Source of the DNA: Icerya purchasi
Lineage: Eukaryota; Arthropoda; Insecta; Hemiptera; Monophlebidae
NCBI GenBank assembly: GCA_039619475.1
Contig: CM077116.1
Coordinates: 32,437,183 to 32,501,182 of the forward strand
Length of the DNA stretch: 64,000 nucleotides
Direction: 5' to 3'
Shown: positions 1-11,733 of the stretch, piece after piece
How the letters are laid out: each line of letters begins with the position of its first letter
How positions within the stretch are numbered: the first letter of the stretch is position 1
Made by a program: the position numbers and the translations under genes
The notes under the pieces: generated by a model
What the model was told of the DNA's origin: nothing
What the model saw: the letters and a program-made list of their open reading frames with translations, nothing else
Database searches by the model: none

Positions 1-905
1 AGTAGGAAAGGTTAACACATAGTAAGCATAAGAAGAAGTAGGAATCCCCAGTCCCAACAGGTACAAAGTATTTCGATCGTTAAATACAGAAGAGCACTCA
101 AACAAAATATGAATACGGTCATCTATAAAAGAAGAATTAGGAGGATGCAAATGGACTTGGAGCAAGAGAAAAACGATACCGGGAAGATGGAAGCAGAGTG
201 TGACCGAAGCGCGGACGATGTATCGCCGAAATTGAGAAACGACTGAAAAGAGAAAAGTCGTAGAACCATGGGAAGCTTAGGAGATCACGTGAACTATCAG
301 GTAATGTGAGCTAGGATTTGAAAATGATGTCACATAGATGTCCGAACGGAGCTTTAAATGATACACCTTGGATAGAACCAGAATATTACTAGCGGGTATC
401 TTTCTAACGAAGTGCGTTGAACTTGTTAATAGGTCTGCCACTTCATTCCTCTCAATTCCCACATGGCTGGGGACCCACAAGTGCTCGACAGCGATGGAGT
501 GCATAGAAAAGAGATTGTAAATAGGAGAGCGAATACGATGGACGATGAAATCATGAGAGTATGAAAGAAAGTGCGCAGAGATAGCCTGGAGTGCACTTAT
601 GGAGTCACCAATAATGAGGTATTTGTTAAAATGAAGAGTGGAGGATATGTACATTGTAGCACAGTATATGTCGAGCCGAATTTGGGGGCCTAAACGACTC
701 TGAGCAGTTAGTTGACCAGGAAGTAAAAGCGGCACCAACAGATCTACTCTTGGAACCGTCAGTAAATATCAGTGAATGAGAAGGAAAGGAAGAATTGATG
801 GTATGGCGGAATTCTCTTGTTTAATAATTACGGGACAATCGGTTTTTGGATAATGAGGAAAGATTAAAAAGTTTGGGAGGGTGGAAAAACCCACGGTACT
901 CAAAA
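1..905 (-). pseudogene. LINE fragment: RNase H domain and C-terminal Cys/His region (family A)
   Basis: This is the decayed 3' part of a non-LTR retrotransposon read on the minus strand and running off the left edge. The frame around 770-740 reads FTDGSKSRSVGAAF, an RNase H start with its first catalytic Asp. After a frameshift, 738-277 reads IIGDSISALQAI (second Asp motif) and LWVPSHVGIERNEVADLL (the W.PSH.GI..NE.AD motif). Further left another frame gives HILFECSSVFNDR, resembling the C-terminal zinc-binding region of the copies at 1790-2285 and 51570-52800. Endonuclease and reverse transcriptase are absent, so this copy is 5'-truncated and cannot function. The family is an RNase H-bearing LINE, and the exact clade (I, LOA or R1-like) is uncertain. 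Confidence 0.8.
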
Positions 906-1775
906 AGGAAGTGAAAGCGTTCCCTTTAGAAATTTTCTGTCAGACTTTTTTTTTTAGAAAATATAGCTGATCTAGTTTCAGTTATTTCTTTTTCACTTGG
1001 AATCTGCATTAGTTACTTTTTTCGCGATCTTGAATATTTCGTATGGGGGTTTCATGAAGACGCGTCATTGAAAAATTGAGGTAAAGACAAGAAGACTAAT
1101 AAATAAAAAAACTAAACATAATTTTTGGAGTGTCATTATTTAAACGGTTTAAAAAAAGTAGTATAAATGGTTTCCTGACTTTGTTAATAAAGTTGACCCG
1201 CCACGTGTTCTAACTATGGCAAAGAGAATTTTTGCTGTCTCCAGTTATTTATTTAGTACCTTCCTCATTGATTCAAAAAAAAAAAATTCTCTTTTTGAAA
1301 TTTTTATGTCTATACTTTGGCACATAAACTCGAAAAGCGCCACGGAATGGAGCGTCACAGAAAAGCGTTACGAAAAGTTCAAGTCTTTATTTAGATACGA
1401 CTGATTATTAATAGGAGAGCATTGAATGACGCGTCATCGTTTGCGCACGCATGTTTCCTGTTGTCGAGATTTTGTGGATCGTTCGCGTGGTCGGTCTGTC
1501 AATGCTCTCACGTTCAGTTGTTGCGCTCACACTCGCTCGATATAACGTGTGATTTTGTTATACCTTCGTGCGGTTTACTCGCTCTCTTTGAAACGTGTTT
1601 ATCAAACGCCGATTGCGATAAATTTAAACTTAGCGAACGACATTCTAATGTCGGTGGACGCCTGAATGGCTGTACAAAGCTTACTTTTATGGGAAAACAT
1701 GAAAGTGTCTCAATGTGTTGCGGATTTGTATGCAAGCTGGTCATTTTAATGGAGCAATTTTTTTTTTTTTTTTGA
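906..1775. other. Non-coding stretch
   Basis: AT-rich sequence with small open frames on both strands (for example 1422-1775, 117 codons, ending in a poly-Phe tail made by a T run at about 1760-1774). None resembles a known domain. I see no convincing gene here. Confidence 0.5.
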
Positions 1776-1789
1776 CTTATACTTTGCCA

Positions 1790-2285
1790 TTTAGCCAGTT
1801 TTTTCTTTTCCTTAACCCTATATAGATAGGGTATTTTATAAAACTTTCTCTGTACAACCTAATCTTCCTTCTAATCCTTGGTTCTTTGAGTTTCCTTCGT
1901 TTCCCTGTTCTGTTATCATATCTATGATTCGCTTGCATTTTGGCCATTCTGTTCTCCTTTTCTCTCGTTTTCGCTATTCCCTTGTCTCCTCTCCACGCCA
2001 ATGAAGCGGTGGTTTGTGATGCCAATCACATCTTTTTTGAATGTCCATCCATTTCTGTCGAACGTTTTATTTTATATTCTTGTCTGCTGAAACTCAAGCT
2101 CTCTGTTCCTTATTGTGCATCTAATATTTTGTCCTTCCCCTCGCCATTCATTATTTCATTCATTACTTCCTTTATATTGTCCGTATCTGACCGAAATAAA
2201 ATGTAACTGACGGCTCTTTTCTTTCTTGCTGTTTCTGGGTGTAGATCCTTAGCTAGCGTACTCAAAGGGGAGCTATAAAAAAAAA
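1790..2285 (+). pseudogene. LINE 3' fragment (family A), C-terminal Cys/His region and 3' UTR
   Basis: The plus-strand frame 1940-2206 contains CDANHIFFECPSISVERFIL, the C-terminal Cys/His segment found after the RNase H domain of several LINE clades. A closely related sequence lies on the minus strand at about 51570-52020, sharing long runs of bases including the 3' UTR that ends in an A-rich tail (about 2276-2286). The copy is severely 5'-truncated. Together with 1-905 and 51570-52800 it defines one dispersed LINE family in this window. Confidence 0.75.
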
Positions 2286-2339
2286 ACAACTTTCTTTTTC
2301 ATTATTTCTATATTTCTATCTTATGGCACTTTATAAATT

Positions 2340-3830
2340 TATATACTAGTGCAGCTAACTTCGACGTTGGATCTGCCATTATCTGTGTTATTGAAACTGG
2401 AAAGGTATGCAGCTCTGATAAGATTTCTGTTCTAAATTTCTCTCTACCCTACTCGTAAATTTTACATTGCTAAATACTGCATGCACTATCACTGATAACG
2501 TTAAGTTTTGCCAAATGGACGGGGGTTTTGTTGTGTCCCGTTTTCAATCCCGTTATCGTTACTATTAAGTCTTTTCCAAAGTTATTCGCTCCTTTAAACC
2601 AAGGGACCTTTAGGACATACTTTTATATTCTTGAGAAGTCTGTACCTTTTTAATTACTACTCTGTTGGTACTCGACGTTTCGCTCTGTTATAGTGTGTTC
2701 TCTAATTACTGACGAAATATTCCACCAATTTAATTTTTGGACACTTGTTCTACCTACTGCGGTTCTTGCCATTCTATCTACTATTTCATTTTCTTTAATA
2801 CCGCAGTCCGCGACGGAATCTACTTTAGTACTACTTTTGTTCCTGCCTGTTGTAAATTAAATACTTGCCTTCTTATAGGGCATTCGGTATTTGACATTTT
2901 CTTGCCAATTCCGTGTGATAGTTTATGCAATACGGCTAGAGAGTCCGTTAGAATTAATATTTTTTAACTGGCAAACCTTCTAGAAAATTCTAGGCTTTTT
3001 AATATAGCAAATAATTCCACTGTAAAAGAAGATCCGGCATACAGAACACCGAAAGGTTTTAAAGAACTCTCGGCTGGAAAAATAAAAAGCAGATCAAACG
3101 ATCCATCGGTATAGAGGATTTTGTAATCATTGAACCGCGATTTTACTACATGTCATTCATTATCAAACTGTTGTGATTTGAAATTGGTTGGTTAGTTTTG
3201 AAAAATTCTTTAGTATTGAATTCAATTTGTGGGCAGCAAAACGATTCGTGAAAATCCATCCAATATGGTGCCGGTTTAATAGTTCTGTAAATCTTTAATT
3301 CAGAGTAGTTGTTAAAACTAGTAAGTATTGGAGGAGTTGTGGTAAACCTGCAGTAATCCCGAGTTTATTTATTGGATGAAAGCGATACTCTTTATTTTTT
3401 ATGTAAAATTTGTCCGTAGAATGTTTAATAAGTAATTTAACTGGAAGTTTTGCGCATTCAGTATTGACTGCATGAGCTGGTGTAGGTTTTATAGGCTCTG
3501 GGCAGAGCCGAAAGGCGCTGTTTTGAATAATTTCCCAGGATATATGGTATCACATATTCAATTATTATAGCTTTAAGCGAATAGGCAAAGCATTTTACTT
3601 AATATTTTCAATAGTCTTCTTAGTCCTGGGCTGAGTTTTAGTGGATTGGAGATATTTTTGCAGTAATTCCTATTCCTAAACTGGGAAAGCTTATTTTTTA
3701 GACTAATTTTAAAGACCTCTCTTGTCTCTCGTATAAGGAAACCTTTTGTGAGCTTGTTGTTTAAATTAGGTTTATATGGTGGACCGGAACAGGGGTATTC
3801 CTCAAGAAACGTTCGGATTTAGATTGTGTT
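2340..3830 (-). pseudogene. Decayed RNase H-bearing LINE, RT C-terminus to 3' end
   Basis: The minus strand, read through several frameshifts, gives an RT C-terminal region (about 3800-3600), then RNase H motifs: ILYTDGSFD near 3110, FTVELFAILKSLEF near 3020 and ILTDSLAVLHKL near 2950. At the 3' end LKTGHNKTPVHLAKLN (near 2540) resembles the TGH...P.HL segment that precedes the C-terminal zinc-binding cluster in R1/LOA-type elements. Numerous stops show that it is dead. The clade differs from family A by its C-terminal signature. Confidence 0.7.
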
Positions 3831-3837
3831 TCAGTAT

Positions 3838-4075
3838 ATCAACCGTATATTGTGCATTTTTATTTTTTCACATAAACTTTGTGGATATCTAAGAAACTTT
3901 TGATAATATTAACATTCCAATTTTATATGAACATTTAATTAAAATAGACATTCCTTTTCAACCATCTAAACTTGTATATAAGATAGAAATTTTTACATTA
4001 CGCATATCAGTCTATTTTGCTCCTTCACAATGTTCATATTGATATCCGCTACTTTATAGTTCGTCTCTAGTTTAC
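3838..4075 (+). pseudogene. LINE reverse transcriptase scrap (motif A region)
   Basis: The plus strand reads FVDI*ETFDNINIPILYEHL near 3880-3940, matching the F.DI..AFD.V.....L core of a Jockey-type reverse transcriptase palm, with one stop in place of a residue. It continues for about 40 more residues before similarity is lost. It lies opposite and adjacent to the minus-strand LINE at 2340-3830, so the two come from different insertions. Confidence 0.6.
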
Positions 4076-4079
4076 TCGA

Positions 4080-6475
4080 TTGATATAATTATCGATAAAT
4101 TTATTTTATATTTTATTGAAAATTAAATAAAAATATGAAATCATAATTTAACATTTAAAAAGTTTAAGTTTGGTTTTTGATCCGTTTTTTTCCTTTTTAT
4201 TTAAAATTATTGTATGTAATTATTTAAATTGGATATCCACATAAATATTTTGACTTGCTTGGTTGTCGCTCCAATTAAAAAAAAAAATTCCTTCCCGAAA
4301 CATGAAAAGTACGTATCGCAACTAAACTATTTTTCACCCATCATTTTTGTTAAAGAATCATGTTCTAAAAAATCTACAATTTTTTTCTCTTCTTAAAATA
4401 CAATTTATTTTTTATCAATTTGGTTGGAGTAAATTTCCAAATTTTTGGATTGTCAGCGCTGAATACCCGAGCAAGAAGAATTTTTTTCCAGTACTCATAA
4501 ATTCATCACATTCGCTTGCAAAAATAAAACCAGATTTTCGCAATTTATTTCATTCCACCACGAGACAGAATACTTCAACGATATACATTAATATATTAAT
4601 ATATATATATATATATATTTACTATAAATTGCACCATCTATTTATACGTAACTTATGAACTTTAAGAGTGAACATCATTTATCTTCTGATGATGGTCATT
4701 ATAAGCCGTTCGAAACGTTAAGTGTTGTATTTTTGGTAACAAATATATTTCATTTTTTAAACGCAGTTGTCCGCAAATTATTTATAAAGGACAGAAATAA
4801 TTAAATGGATGCATCAGTTCGCTATTGCATCAAATTCAGTTTTAAAATTTCAACTTATTGGTCATCATGAACTATTAGTGTTAAAAAGTATTATGTTCGC
4901 AACCAAACTGTTGGAAGTGCGATTGACATAAAATAGATCGTACTGGAAATTGGTACCGTTATTTTTTAAACTGCAGTAAGGTTCTGGTAGCAAAAATAAT
5001 TGGAAGACCAAGCGATGTAAATGATGTTGAAAAAAGTAGTCAGCTGGGCATCTTGAGTGGTAGAGTCTAAAAATAAAAGTTAAAGTTATATTTTTGAAAT
5101 CGTTTTTTTTTTTTTTTAATTTTAAGCTTTGGCCATTAACTCAGTGAGTCTGTTAATTTTTTAAAGTTTTGCCAGTTGGATTTTAACATTTATTAAGAAT
5201 ATTCATCGGTTATCATACATTTGCTGTATTGAAAGCGAAGCTAGAATGTCTTTTTGATTTTATGGGGGGGGGAAAAGAAGGAAGGTAAATGTATCAAAAT
5301 CGTGGTTATTAAGTTAAACAGAGATCAAAAAAAAAGTCGCCGCGATTATTGTAAATTAATTTTATAATTAAAAGTTCATTTAATCTCGCAGCTTAATTTA
5401 TGACCAGAAAATCCCGAATGTTTTTACTCGCGAAGTAAAGTGTGGAAACATTAAAGTAATCTCAGTTTCGTTCATTCGTGTTCGGCACAATTGATCATCT
5501 CTATAACGAATATTTCGATGCGTATGAATAGGAGTTTATGAAGTTAGGTTTAGCGGAGTATAATTTTAACAATCGGTTTTTTTCCAGCGATTATTCCTCC
5601 AACCCGAATGCCGACAACATGTAATTAATTAACGGGTTATTATATAAACCGGTTGTATCGCGAAATCGATTATTTTTATTTTTTATCGTGCGGTAATTAT
5701 TACGCTGTCCCGGTGTGTAGCGTGAGTCTTTAACAAAGGTTTAAAACGTGGAAAAAACTTGACGTGTTTTGTTCGAACTAATAACGTGTTACAAACATAA
5801 TCTCGCTTCAGAAATAAGACTGAGATGCGGTTAAAATGCGAGCGAGGTTCATAAAGCACGTATTCGCGCGTAATATAACTCGGCCGACGATGTTACGCGT
5901 GTTTGTCAAGTTTTTATTTCCTCAGCGATCGGCAATTTCCACCAAGAATTTTAATTAAGACGATAGGTTGTGGAGCGCGGAAAAATTCATCTAGCAGTCT
6001 GTTTGAAATTCTGAGGTGCACCGAAACGAATTCGACTAACACGTAGTTACCTGATCGACATCACTGCTGTTGAACTGTGAATGAAAGTTTTTCTAAACTA
6101 TGGTGTGATTTTTCGAAAGCGGTAACTTTTTCTTTCTTAACAAATTTACTCTTTACTGACGTCAGGCTTGGTTTAATTTTTCGTTCCTTTCTAAATTTTT
6201 CATGTCTGACGCGATTAGAATCTTCAGGCAGCTTTTATACATTTTTACCTTAATTTCGGCAAAAAATTTTGAATCAATCATAAAAATTAATAATATCATC
6301 GCTTAATAAAAGTTTTTCGACTTATGTATTTGGTTCAGTTCCGGCCTTTGCAAAGGGACAACCCTCTAGATACTCACTATATATTTTCAGTGCTGTTGAA
6401 AAAAAAATATCAGTACGCTACTATTAAATTTTATTTATAAAAAATCGAAAGATTTACATACAAATATACGGCATA
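4080..6475. other. Non-coding, mostly unique-looking DNA
   Basis: No gene is recognised. A short (AT)n run lies near 4590-4618. Positions 5560-6060 are less AT-rich than their surroundings and lack obvious transposon signatures, so they may be old unique sequence. The frame at 4347-4658 ends in the AT microsatellite and has no recognisable domain. Confidence 0.5.
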
Positions 6476-6479
6476 ATGG

Positions 6480-6768
6480 GTGCATTACTGTTAAGTAAAG
6501 TAAGTCCTATACCCTTAGTAGGGCGTCGGGGATTGTGAAGTTAAGCTTTTCATAATGGTACTAAGCCCAACAGAACTAATGAGAGTAGGAGAGCCAGTTA
6601 CTTTCTCTCGGCCGCCTTTACTTTCCCCTAGATAATTCTTTGGCACCCAATTATTTGAGGCTGGTTAAACCTGGGAGTGATTCAGATCCGGAACGAGACA
6701 AGTCTCGATAACCTATGACACCTCTGACTTAGTAGCCAAGCACCTTAACCATTAGGCTACCGTGTTGC
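6480..6768 (-). mobile_element. SINE-like element with tRNA-like head
   Basis: Read on the minus strand from about 6765, the sequence starts GGTAGCCTAATGGTTAAGG, which fits a tRNA internal promoter A box. About 40 bases later comes AGGTTATCGAGACT, a poor B box with a small insertion. A body of about 200 bases follows and ends near 6480 beside TTACTTTACTTAACAG, a short T-rich tail. This order (tRNA-like head, unrelated body, simple tail) is typical of SINEs. The weak B box suggests an old, inactive copy. Confidence 0.55.
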
Positions 6769-6769
6769 T

Positions 6770-7949
6770 TGCATTACAGTTAAGCATGTAAAAAAAAAAA
6801 AAATACGAAATAAAATTAAAGGAAAAGATAACGGTAAACGCTCTGAGGGAGAATGCGAGAGTGTGTAAGATAATGTTGCCAGTCAAAGGTGAATAATAAT
6901 AATTCACCCCGTCCTTTTGGAAATAGATGAAAAGTGTTGATAGGGTTGACGAGAGAAGAAGCATCGAAGAAAAGACAGCCGAAGCATTTTTTTGATCGAA
7001 GGTCAGTTAGGGTTTAATCTTCCTTCGGATTACAACTTAGTTGTTTAGCTTTTTTCGCGGTAGGTTACTGATCTGCTACAGAAGTTATAGATTGTAAAAA
7101 ACAGTTACCTCCTGTCTTGTTGAACTATTCAAAATTTTAAATTAGTTCGGGTAATGTTTTTGGATTTTAATGCAACATTCATTATAATTTACTTACTTCG
7201 AAGAACCACCGGAACTTAACGATTTGCACACTGATAGCGGAGCAGACAACGTATCCTCACCGACAACAGGATATACGTAATTTAAATTGTTATTTTAATC
7301 ATTTATAATTGTATATTTCAGCGGCTGATCGATCAGGAAAGATAAAACTTAAAAACTGTAATTGCGGATCTTGATCGTAAAATAATCATACGAATCGTAA
7401 ATTTAATAAATAAATAAAAAGAATAAAATAATAATAAGAATAATAAGAATAACAAATAATAATTTAAGATGTCCGCAGTATTGGCATCCTTGAGCGATAA
7501 TTGAACGATACATATCGTTACATTTGGCATTCCTGGTGGAAATAAAAAGGGAACGGTAACGTTTCAATGAGTATCTGTGAAAGTACTACTGACAATACCG
7601 GTTAAGGTATGGACGAGAGAGAGAAGTTTTTCAAAACTTCGCTTCACAAGAAAAACTTTTAAATTTATTATCAATGGAATAGGATATAACAAAAAAACCT
7701 TGTTGTTTCAGATGCTATTAAGGCGAGTTTGTTAGTACGGAAAAAGAAAAAGCGGATTCTAAATATTAGATCGAAAATAATGCTTATTTTTTTTTTTCGT
7801 TTCAGTGTGAACCCTATGGCATCCTGCCAGGGGTATGCTATTCACTGTACTTTTTATATTATTTAATAAACATTAAACAATGTGTAGTTTAAGTTAATAA
7901 TATAATAAATTCCATTAAAGAAAATTTAATCTTTTACTATTATTATTAC

Positions 7950-8009
<60 letters not shown>

Positions 8010-8150
8010 TTGTATTTTCTTTTCTCTACTTTTTGCTGGTTGGGAAGGTAAGTTCTCGGATGTAGACCAACGGGAAATATACTATGTTTCTCTAAATACT
8101 CTGCATATATGAGTAGTATAAATAATATTCCCGTTGTCGGCTACTAATTT
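6770..8150. other. Non-coding stretch with microsatellite
   Basis: AT-rich DNA with no recognised gene. It includes an (ATT)n microsatellite at about 7936-8008. The frames at 6752-6964 and 7333-7530 are low-complexity and are not supported as genes. Confidence 0.5.
7936..8008. repeat. (ATT)n microsatellite
   Basis: About 24 ATT/TTA trinucleotide repeats with one or two interruptions, followed by TACTTG. Seen directly in the sequence. Confidence 0.95.
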
Positions 8151-8154
8151 TTCG

Positions 8155-8545
8155 TACGATTACGATATGCCCATAGCAACCCACTGCTGGGTGTAGGCAA
8201 TCCCTGGCGGGATGAGTTGGCCTAATCTTTCATACTGACCAGGCAAATTGGGAGATGCATTTTATACCTGCTGACAGGTTTTCATGGCAGCTGTTCTATG
8301 CGACGCTAATAAAGACGATAGTGTAGACGGAAGACTACACTTGAAACTAATCGCAATCGCTTATTGTAGTTACAATGCAGTATATAGTGGTATACGTGGT
8401 GGCTTGCCGTTACCTACCACGTGACTGTTAGCGGTTATTTAATTCAATTTTTTCGTAATAACTTCTGTCGTCGCCTGGGATCGAACCCGAGACCTCCGCA
8501 ACCGAAGCCAAGCGCTCTAGCAACTAGGACATCGCGAATTTATCA
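8155..8545 (-). mobile_element. tRNA-derived SINE
   Basis: The minus strand from about 8545 reads a tRNA-like head with an A box (TAGTTGCTAGAGCGCTTGG) and a perfect B box (GGGTTCGATCCC near 8480). The anticodon arm cannot be folded convincingly, so this is a SINE head and not a tRNA gene. The body runs left for about 300 bases and ends near GGGTTGCTATGGGCATATCG (about 8155). The intact RNA polymerase III boxes suggest it is younger than the SINE-like element at 6480-6768, with which it shares no obvious body sequence. Confidence 0.7.
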
Positions 8546-8559
8546 TAGTTTAGGTGTAA

Positions 8560-9240
8560 TTCAATTGGACTATTGACACTTCCTGCATCTTGTACTACAC
8601 AGTTGTTATTAATTTTGTTATTTGTATCTAAACGACCTGTTCCCGTTTCAATATCCGCATCTTTAAACTCTGGGCTTTTTGTCTTTTTGTATATTCGGTT
8701 TTTTCAATTGCTTGCATAACTCGAGCTCTCAATTCATTTAACGCTTGTTTTGGTATTAAATTTGGTGTGTGATTGTTCGAATTTGATCTGTAATGAGATA
8801 CACTGTAACACTCGATGGAATAGATCTGAAATTTTTCTACCACAGCATTGTATGTGGCTTTTAATCATCATCACTTCACCCTTCATAGTTTTATGGCAAT
8901 ATTGCATAGTCTTGATATTTGCATTACAGTCCCATTTGCGACGTTTCTTCTGTTATCCTACATTAGTGGTCGCTTTTAGGAATAAACATTTTGTAGGGGT
9001 AGATATTGAAGATATTAAACGGGGTTGCTATTTAGATCATTGTGCTCTCTTTTTTATGTATCGGTTATAGATTTTTCAGGTTGCAGAAAATTTTGTACAA
9101 GCACTTCTTCATGTCTTTCATCCTGGTATCTGGTAGGTGTTCAGCGTCCTATACTGTAACACTCAGCACCAGCTTCAAATGTGCCTTCATGTTCCCCAGG
9201 CAGCAGTCATTTACTTTATCAATATTCCTGTTTGTTTGAT
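8560..9240 (-). pseudogene. Unrecognised, possibly decayed coding segment
   Basis: On the minus strand several neighbouring frames give protein-like, lysine-rich text interrupted by stops, including MKAHLKLVLSVTV near 9190-9150, MKDMKKCLYKIFCNLKN near 9110 and LNELRARVMQAIEKTEY near 8740. I recognise no domain. It could be a decayed transposase or host pseudogene, or chance. It lies immediately upstream (in its own orientation) of the SINE at 8155-8545. Confidence 0.2.
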
Positions 9241-10399
9241 TAATTGTTGCATATAACCCGTTTTGCAAAAATTTTAGAGATTGTGTTTTAAATTAGGTTA
9301 CGGCAAAATGGGGCTTTTTAAGCCGTTCTCGCTTTCCTCGTTTGCCACAATTTCCTCCCGGATTTCGGTTACTCAACCGTTCGCTGAATTGAGGTTGTTC
9401 AGGTGATTATTGTGCAGATGGGATCAAAAATCGTTACATAATAGGGATCAATGAGTATGTAGAAAAGCGAGTTAAAGTGTTTCAAATGCGTGGAAAAAGG
9501 AACAATGAGAGTTGATAAATTGAGTGGAATGAAGAAACTATATTTGAAGGAACAAGACGGAAAAGGATTTAAGGAAAAGAGAATACGGATTGGATGACTT
9601 CCTAGACAGAAAGTAGACGAAAGAACGCTGATCCTGCGTAAGTATCGTATAAAACGGAGACTAGAAGAAAAATAATTTTACCGTCTATCGTGCGATCGTC
9701 AGCAAATTAGTTTACCTGTATTCGATATTACGAGTGGCTTTCTAAATTTGAATGTAGTTTTATGTTTGAATATTTCTTAATCAGAAATTGAATAAAGAAA
9801 TTTGGAAAAGTGTTCGATTTTTATCTCTACGAATTAAATACAATAGTAAAGTATTTTAAGAGATATTTAAGCATTCGGTATTCGAGAAAAATTATGAAAA
9901 TAAATAAATAAGTTTAAAGTAAAGTGGTTTATCGTGTAAAAAGAAAACAAAAACAAGAAAAAAGCTTATATTAGGCTAAAAAAAAGATGGAAATTAGTCT
10001 TCTTATTCATACTTGCTTGCTAAAAATAATTTTTTAAAAAATAATATACTTCCGAAATAGCAGAACAAAACAATAAATAGTTAGTTACACACTTACCGCA
10101 AAAATGTTTTCAGGCAAGGTCCATCATCTTCAGCTAGAAAAGATAACGTAAACATAAAACCGAACATAGGTCACGAACAAGAGTGTAAAAATTTTAAAAA
10201 CACGAACATAAAACGGAAACAGTATGAAAAGTCTACGTATGCTGAACATTTGTTAAAATATAAATATAAACCTGATTCTTTAGAAAACACTGTGACTGTA
10301 TTGACGATGGCTAATTCTGTGGATGTAGCTGAAAACTATTATATTAATAAAAATAAGAAATATCTATTAAATTATCAAATACTAAGCAATAATATTCCT

Positions 10400-11200
10400 T
10401 ATTTTTTTTGAATATTAAAATTTAATAATCTAATATGTTCCTAATAACATGTAATAATGCCTGGTTTTTATTATTTAGGATATTTTTATAATTTTCTGTT
10501 CTAAGATTTTCTAATAATGCAAATTCTAATAAATTTTTTTTTGTTTTCAGTGTTTAGGCTGCTTTCGCGTTTATCAAATATTCACATAATAACACATTTT
10601 TTATTTAGAACATCCTAGCCCATTATTTATTTAAATTTTTCTGTTCTTTAAGTTTTTCAACACTTCAATAATAACACATTGTTTTATATTTTTTTAATTT
10701 TAAAACTACATATGTATTTGAAGTAATATTTTTGAATGACCTTCTTGAGTTTCGCACCTTTATCATTATTGCCATCATTTTACCGTTGGTACTTTTATAA
10801 TTTGCTGTTCCATGATTTCCTACTGACGAAATTCTAATATATATATATGTAATTTGAATTTTACTCTTAACCAAGGCCTTTTCCACTTATTTTATATTTA
10901 AATTTTCTTTTTTTTTAGGTTTTCCACCTTTTAATAATAAAATATATTCTCATTAATTTTTTCAATTTAAAATTTTCCAAATCATTATTTCTTAATACTT
11001 TTTTGGGGGGGTTTCCCACCTTTATTTTTATTGCAATCGTTTTGCTTTCAGTTTTTTTGTTAATGTTTTTATATCATTTTTTACATTTTTATCTGGATTT
11101 TACTTTACAACTTTCCTGATTTCCTATTAATTTTTTTATTTAGTTTATCTTTCTGCATATCCTTATAACTTTTTTTTTTTTGGCCTGGATGTGAATACCA
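10400..11200. repeat. Degenerate ~305-bp tandem repeat, about 2.5 units
   Basis: Related blocks recur near 10490 (ATAATTTTCTGTTCTAAGAT), 10797 (ATAATTTGCTGTTCCATGAT) and 11107 (CAACTTTCCTGATTTCCTAT), spaced about 305-310 bases. Companion blocks of the TTTCCACCTTT type recur in between. Units have diverged strongly and are T-rich, so the call rests on spacing and partial matches. Confidence 0.4.
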
Positions 11201-11596
11201 TTCGGTCTTTTTATAATTTCTAGAGACAGATGCAAGTACATAATATAGTCAAATTAATCTAGATCGAAAAAGAAAAAAAAAAAAAAAAATTTAGATCGAA
11301 GCTATGTGCGATTACTGTCTCATTCAGAAATGTATAATTGTGAAATAATCGTTAATAAAAATTACAATAAAAGAAAATGCAAAAAATTAATGAACGTGTT
11401 TTATAAAGAAGAGCTAAGTGTTCTATATTTACTTATGTGACTATATCATTGTACGTTGCTAAAACTGTTAATATGTTTTTTACATAAAACTAGATTTACG
11501 TCTATTCTTTATTTTTTATTAATAAAATATTTAGTTTTAAACATCAACTCTGTAACTCCATAAAGTTTCAATTTTGTAGGTTTCCCAAAAGCAGTT

Positions 11597-11733
11597 ATCG
11601 AATCTAATTAAAATACATATATTATTACTCTGTACAGAATGTGAATAAAATCGTAAATAAGATATTTTCAATATCATTTACATTCTGTATAGAATAGTAT
11701 GTTTTCTAATTAGACCCGATAACTGGACGATGA
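11597..11733. repeat. Small hairpin (MITE-like) element
   Basis: The left arm starts GTTATCGAATCTAATTA and contains CTGTACAGAATGTGAAT. The right arm is its imperfect reverse complement, containing ATTTACATTCTGTATAG and ending TCTAATTAGACCCGATAAC. Arms of about 55 bases flank a short AT spacer. No coding capacity. The superfamily is not determinable. Confidence 0.55.

Noticed and set aside
4680..4725. Hammerhead-ribozyme-like core CTGATGA...GAAA
   Set aside because: The intervening stem II cannot be formed cleanly (extra bases before GAAA) and no consistent stems I and III were found.
8460..8545. Functional tRNA gene
   Set aside because: The A and B boxes are good but the anticodon arm does not fold, and a SINE body follows.
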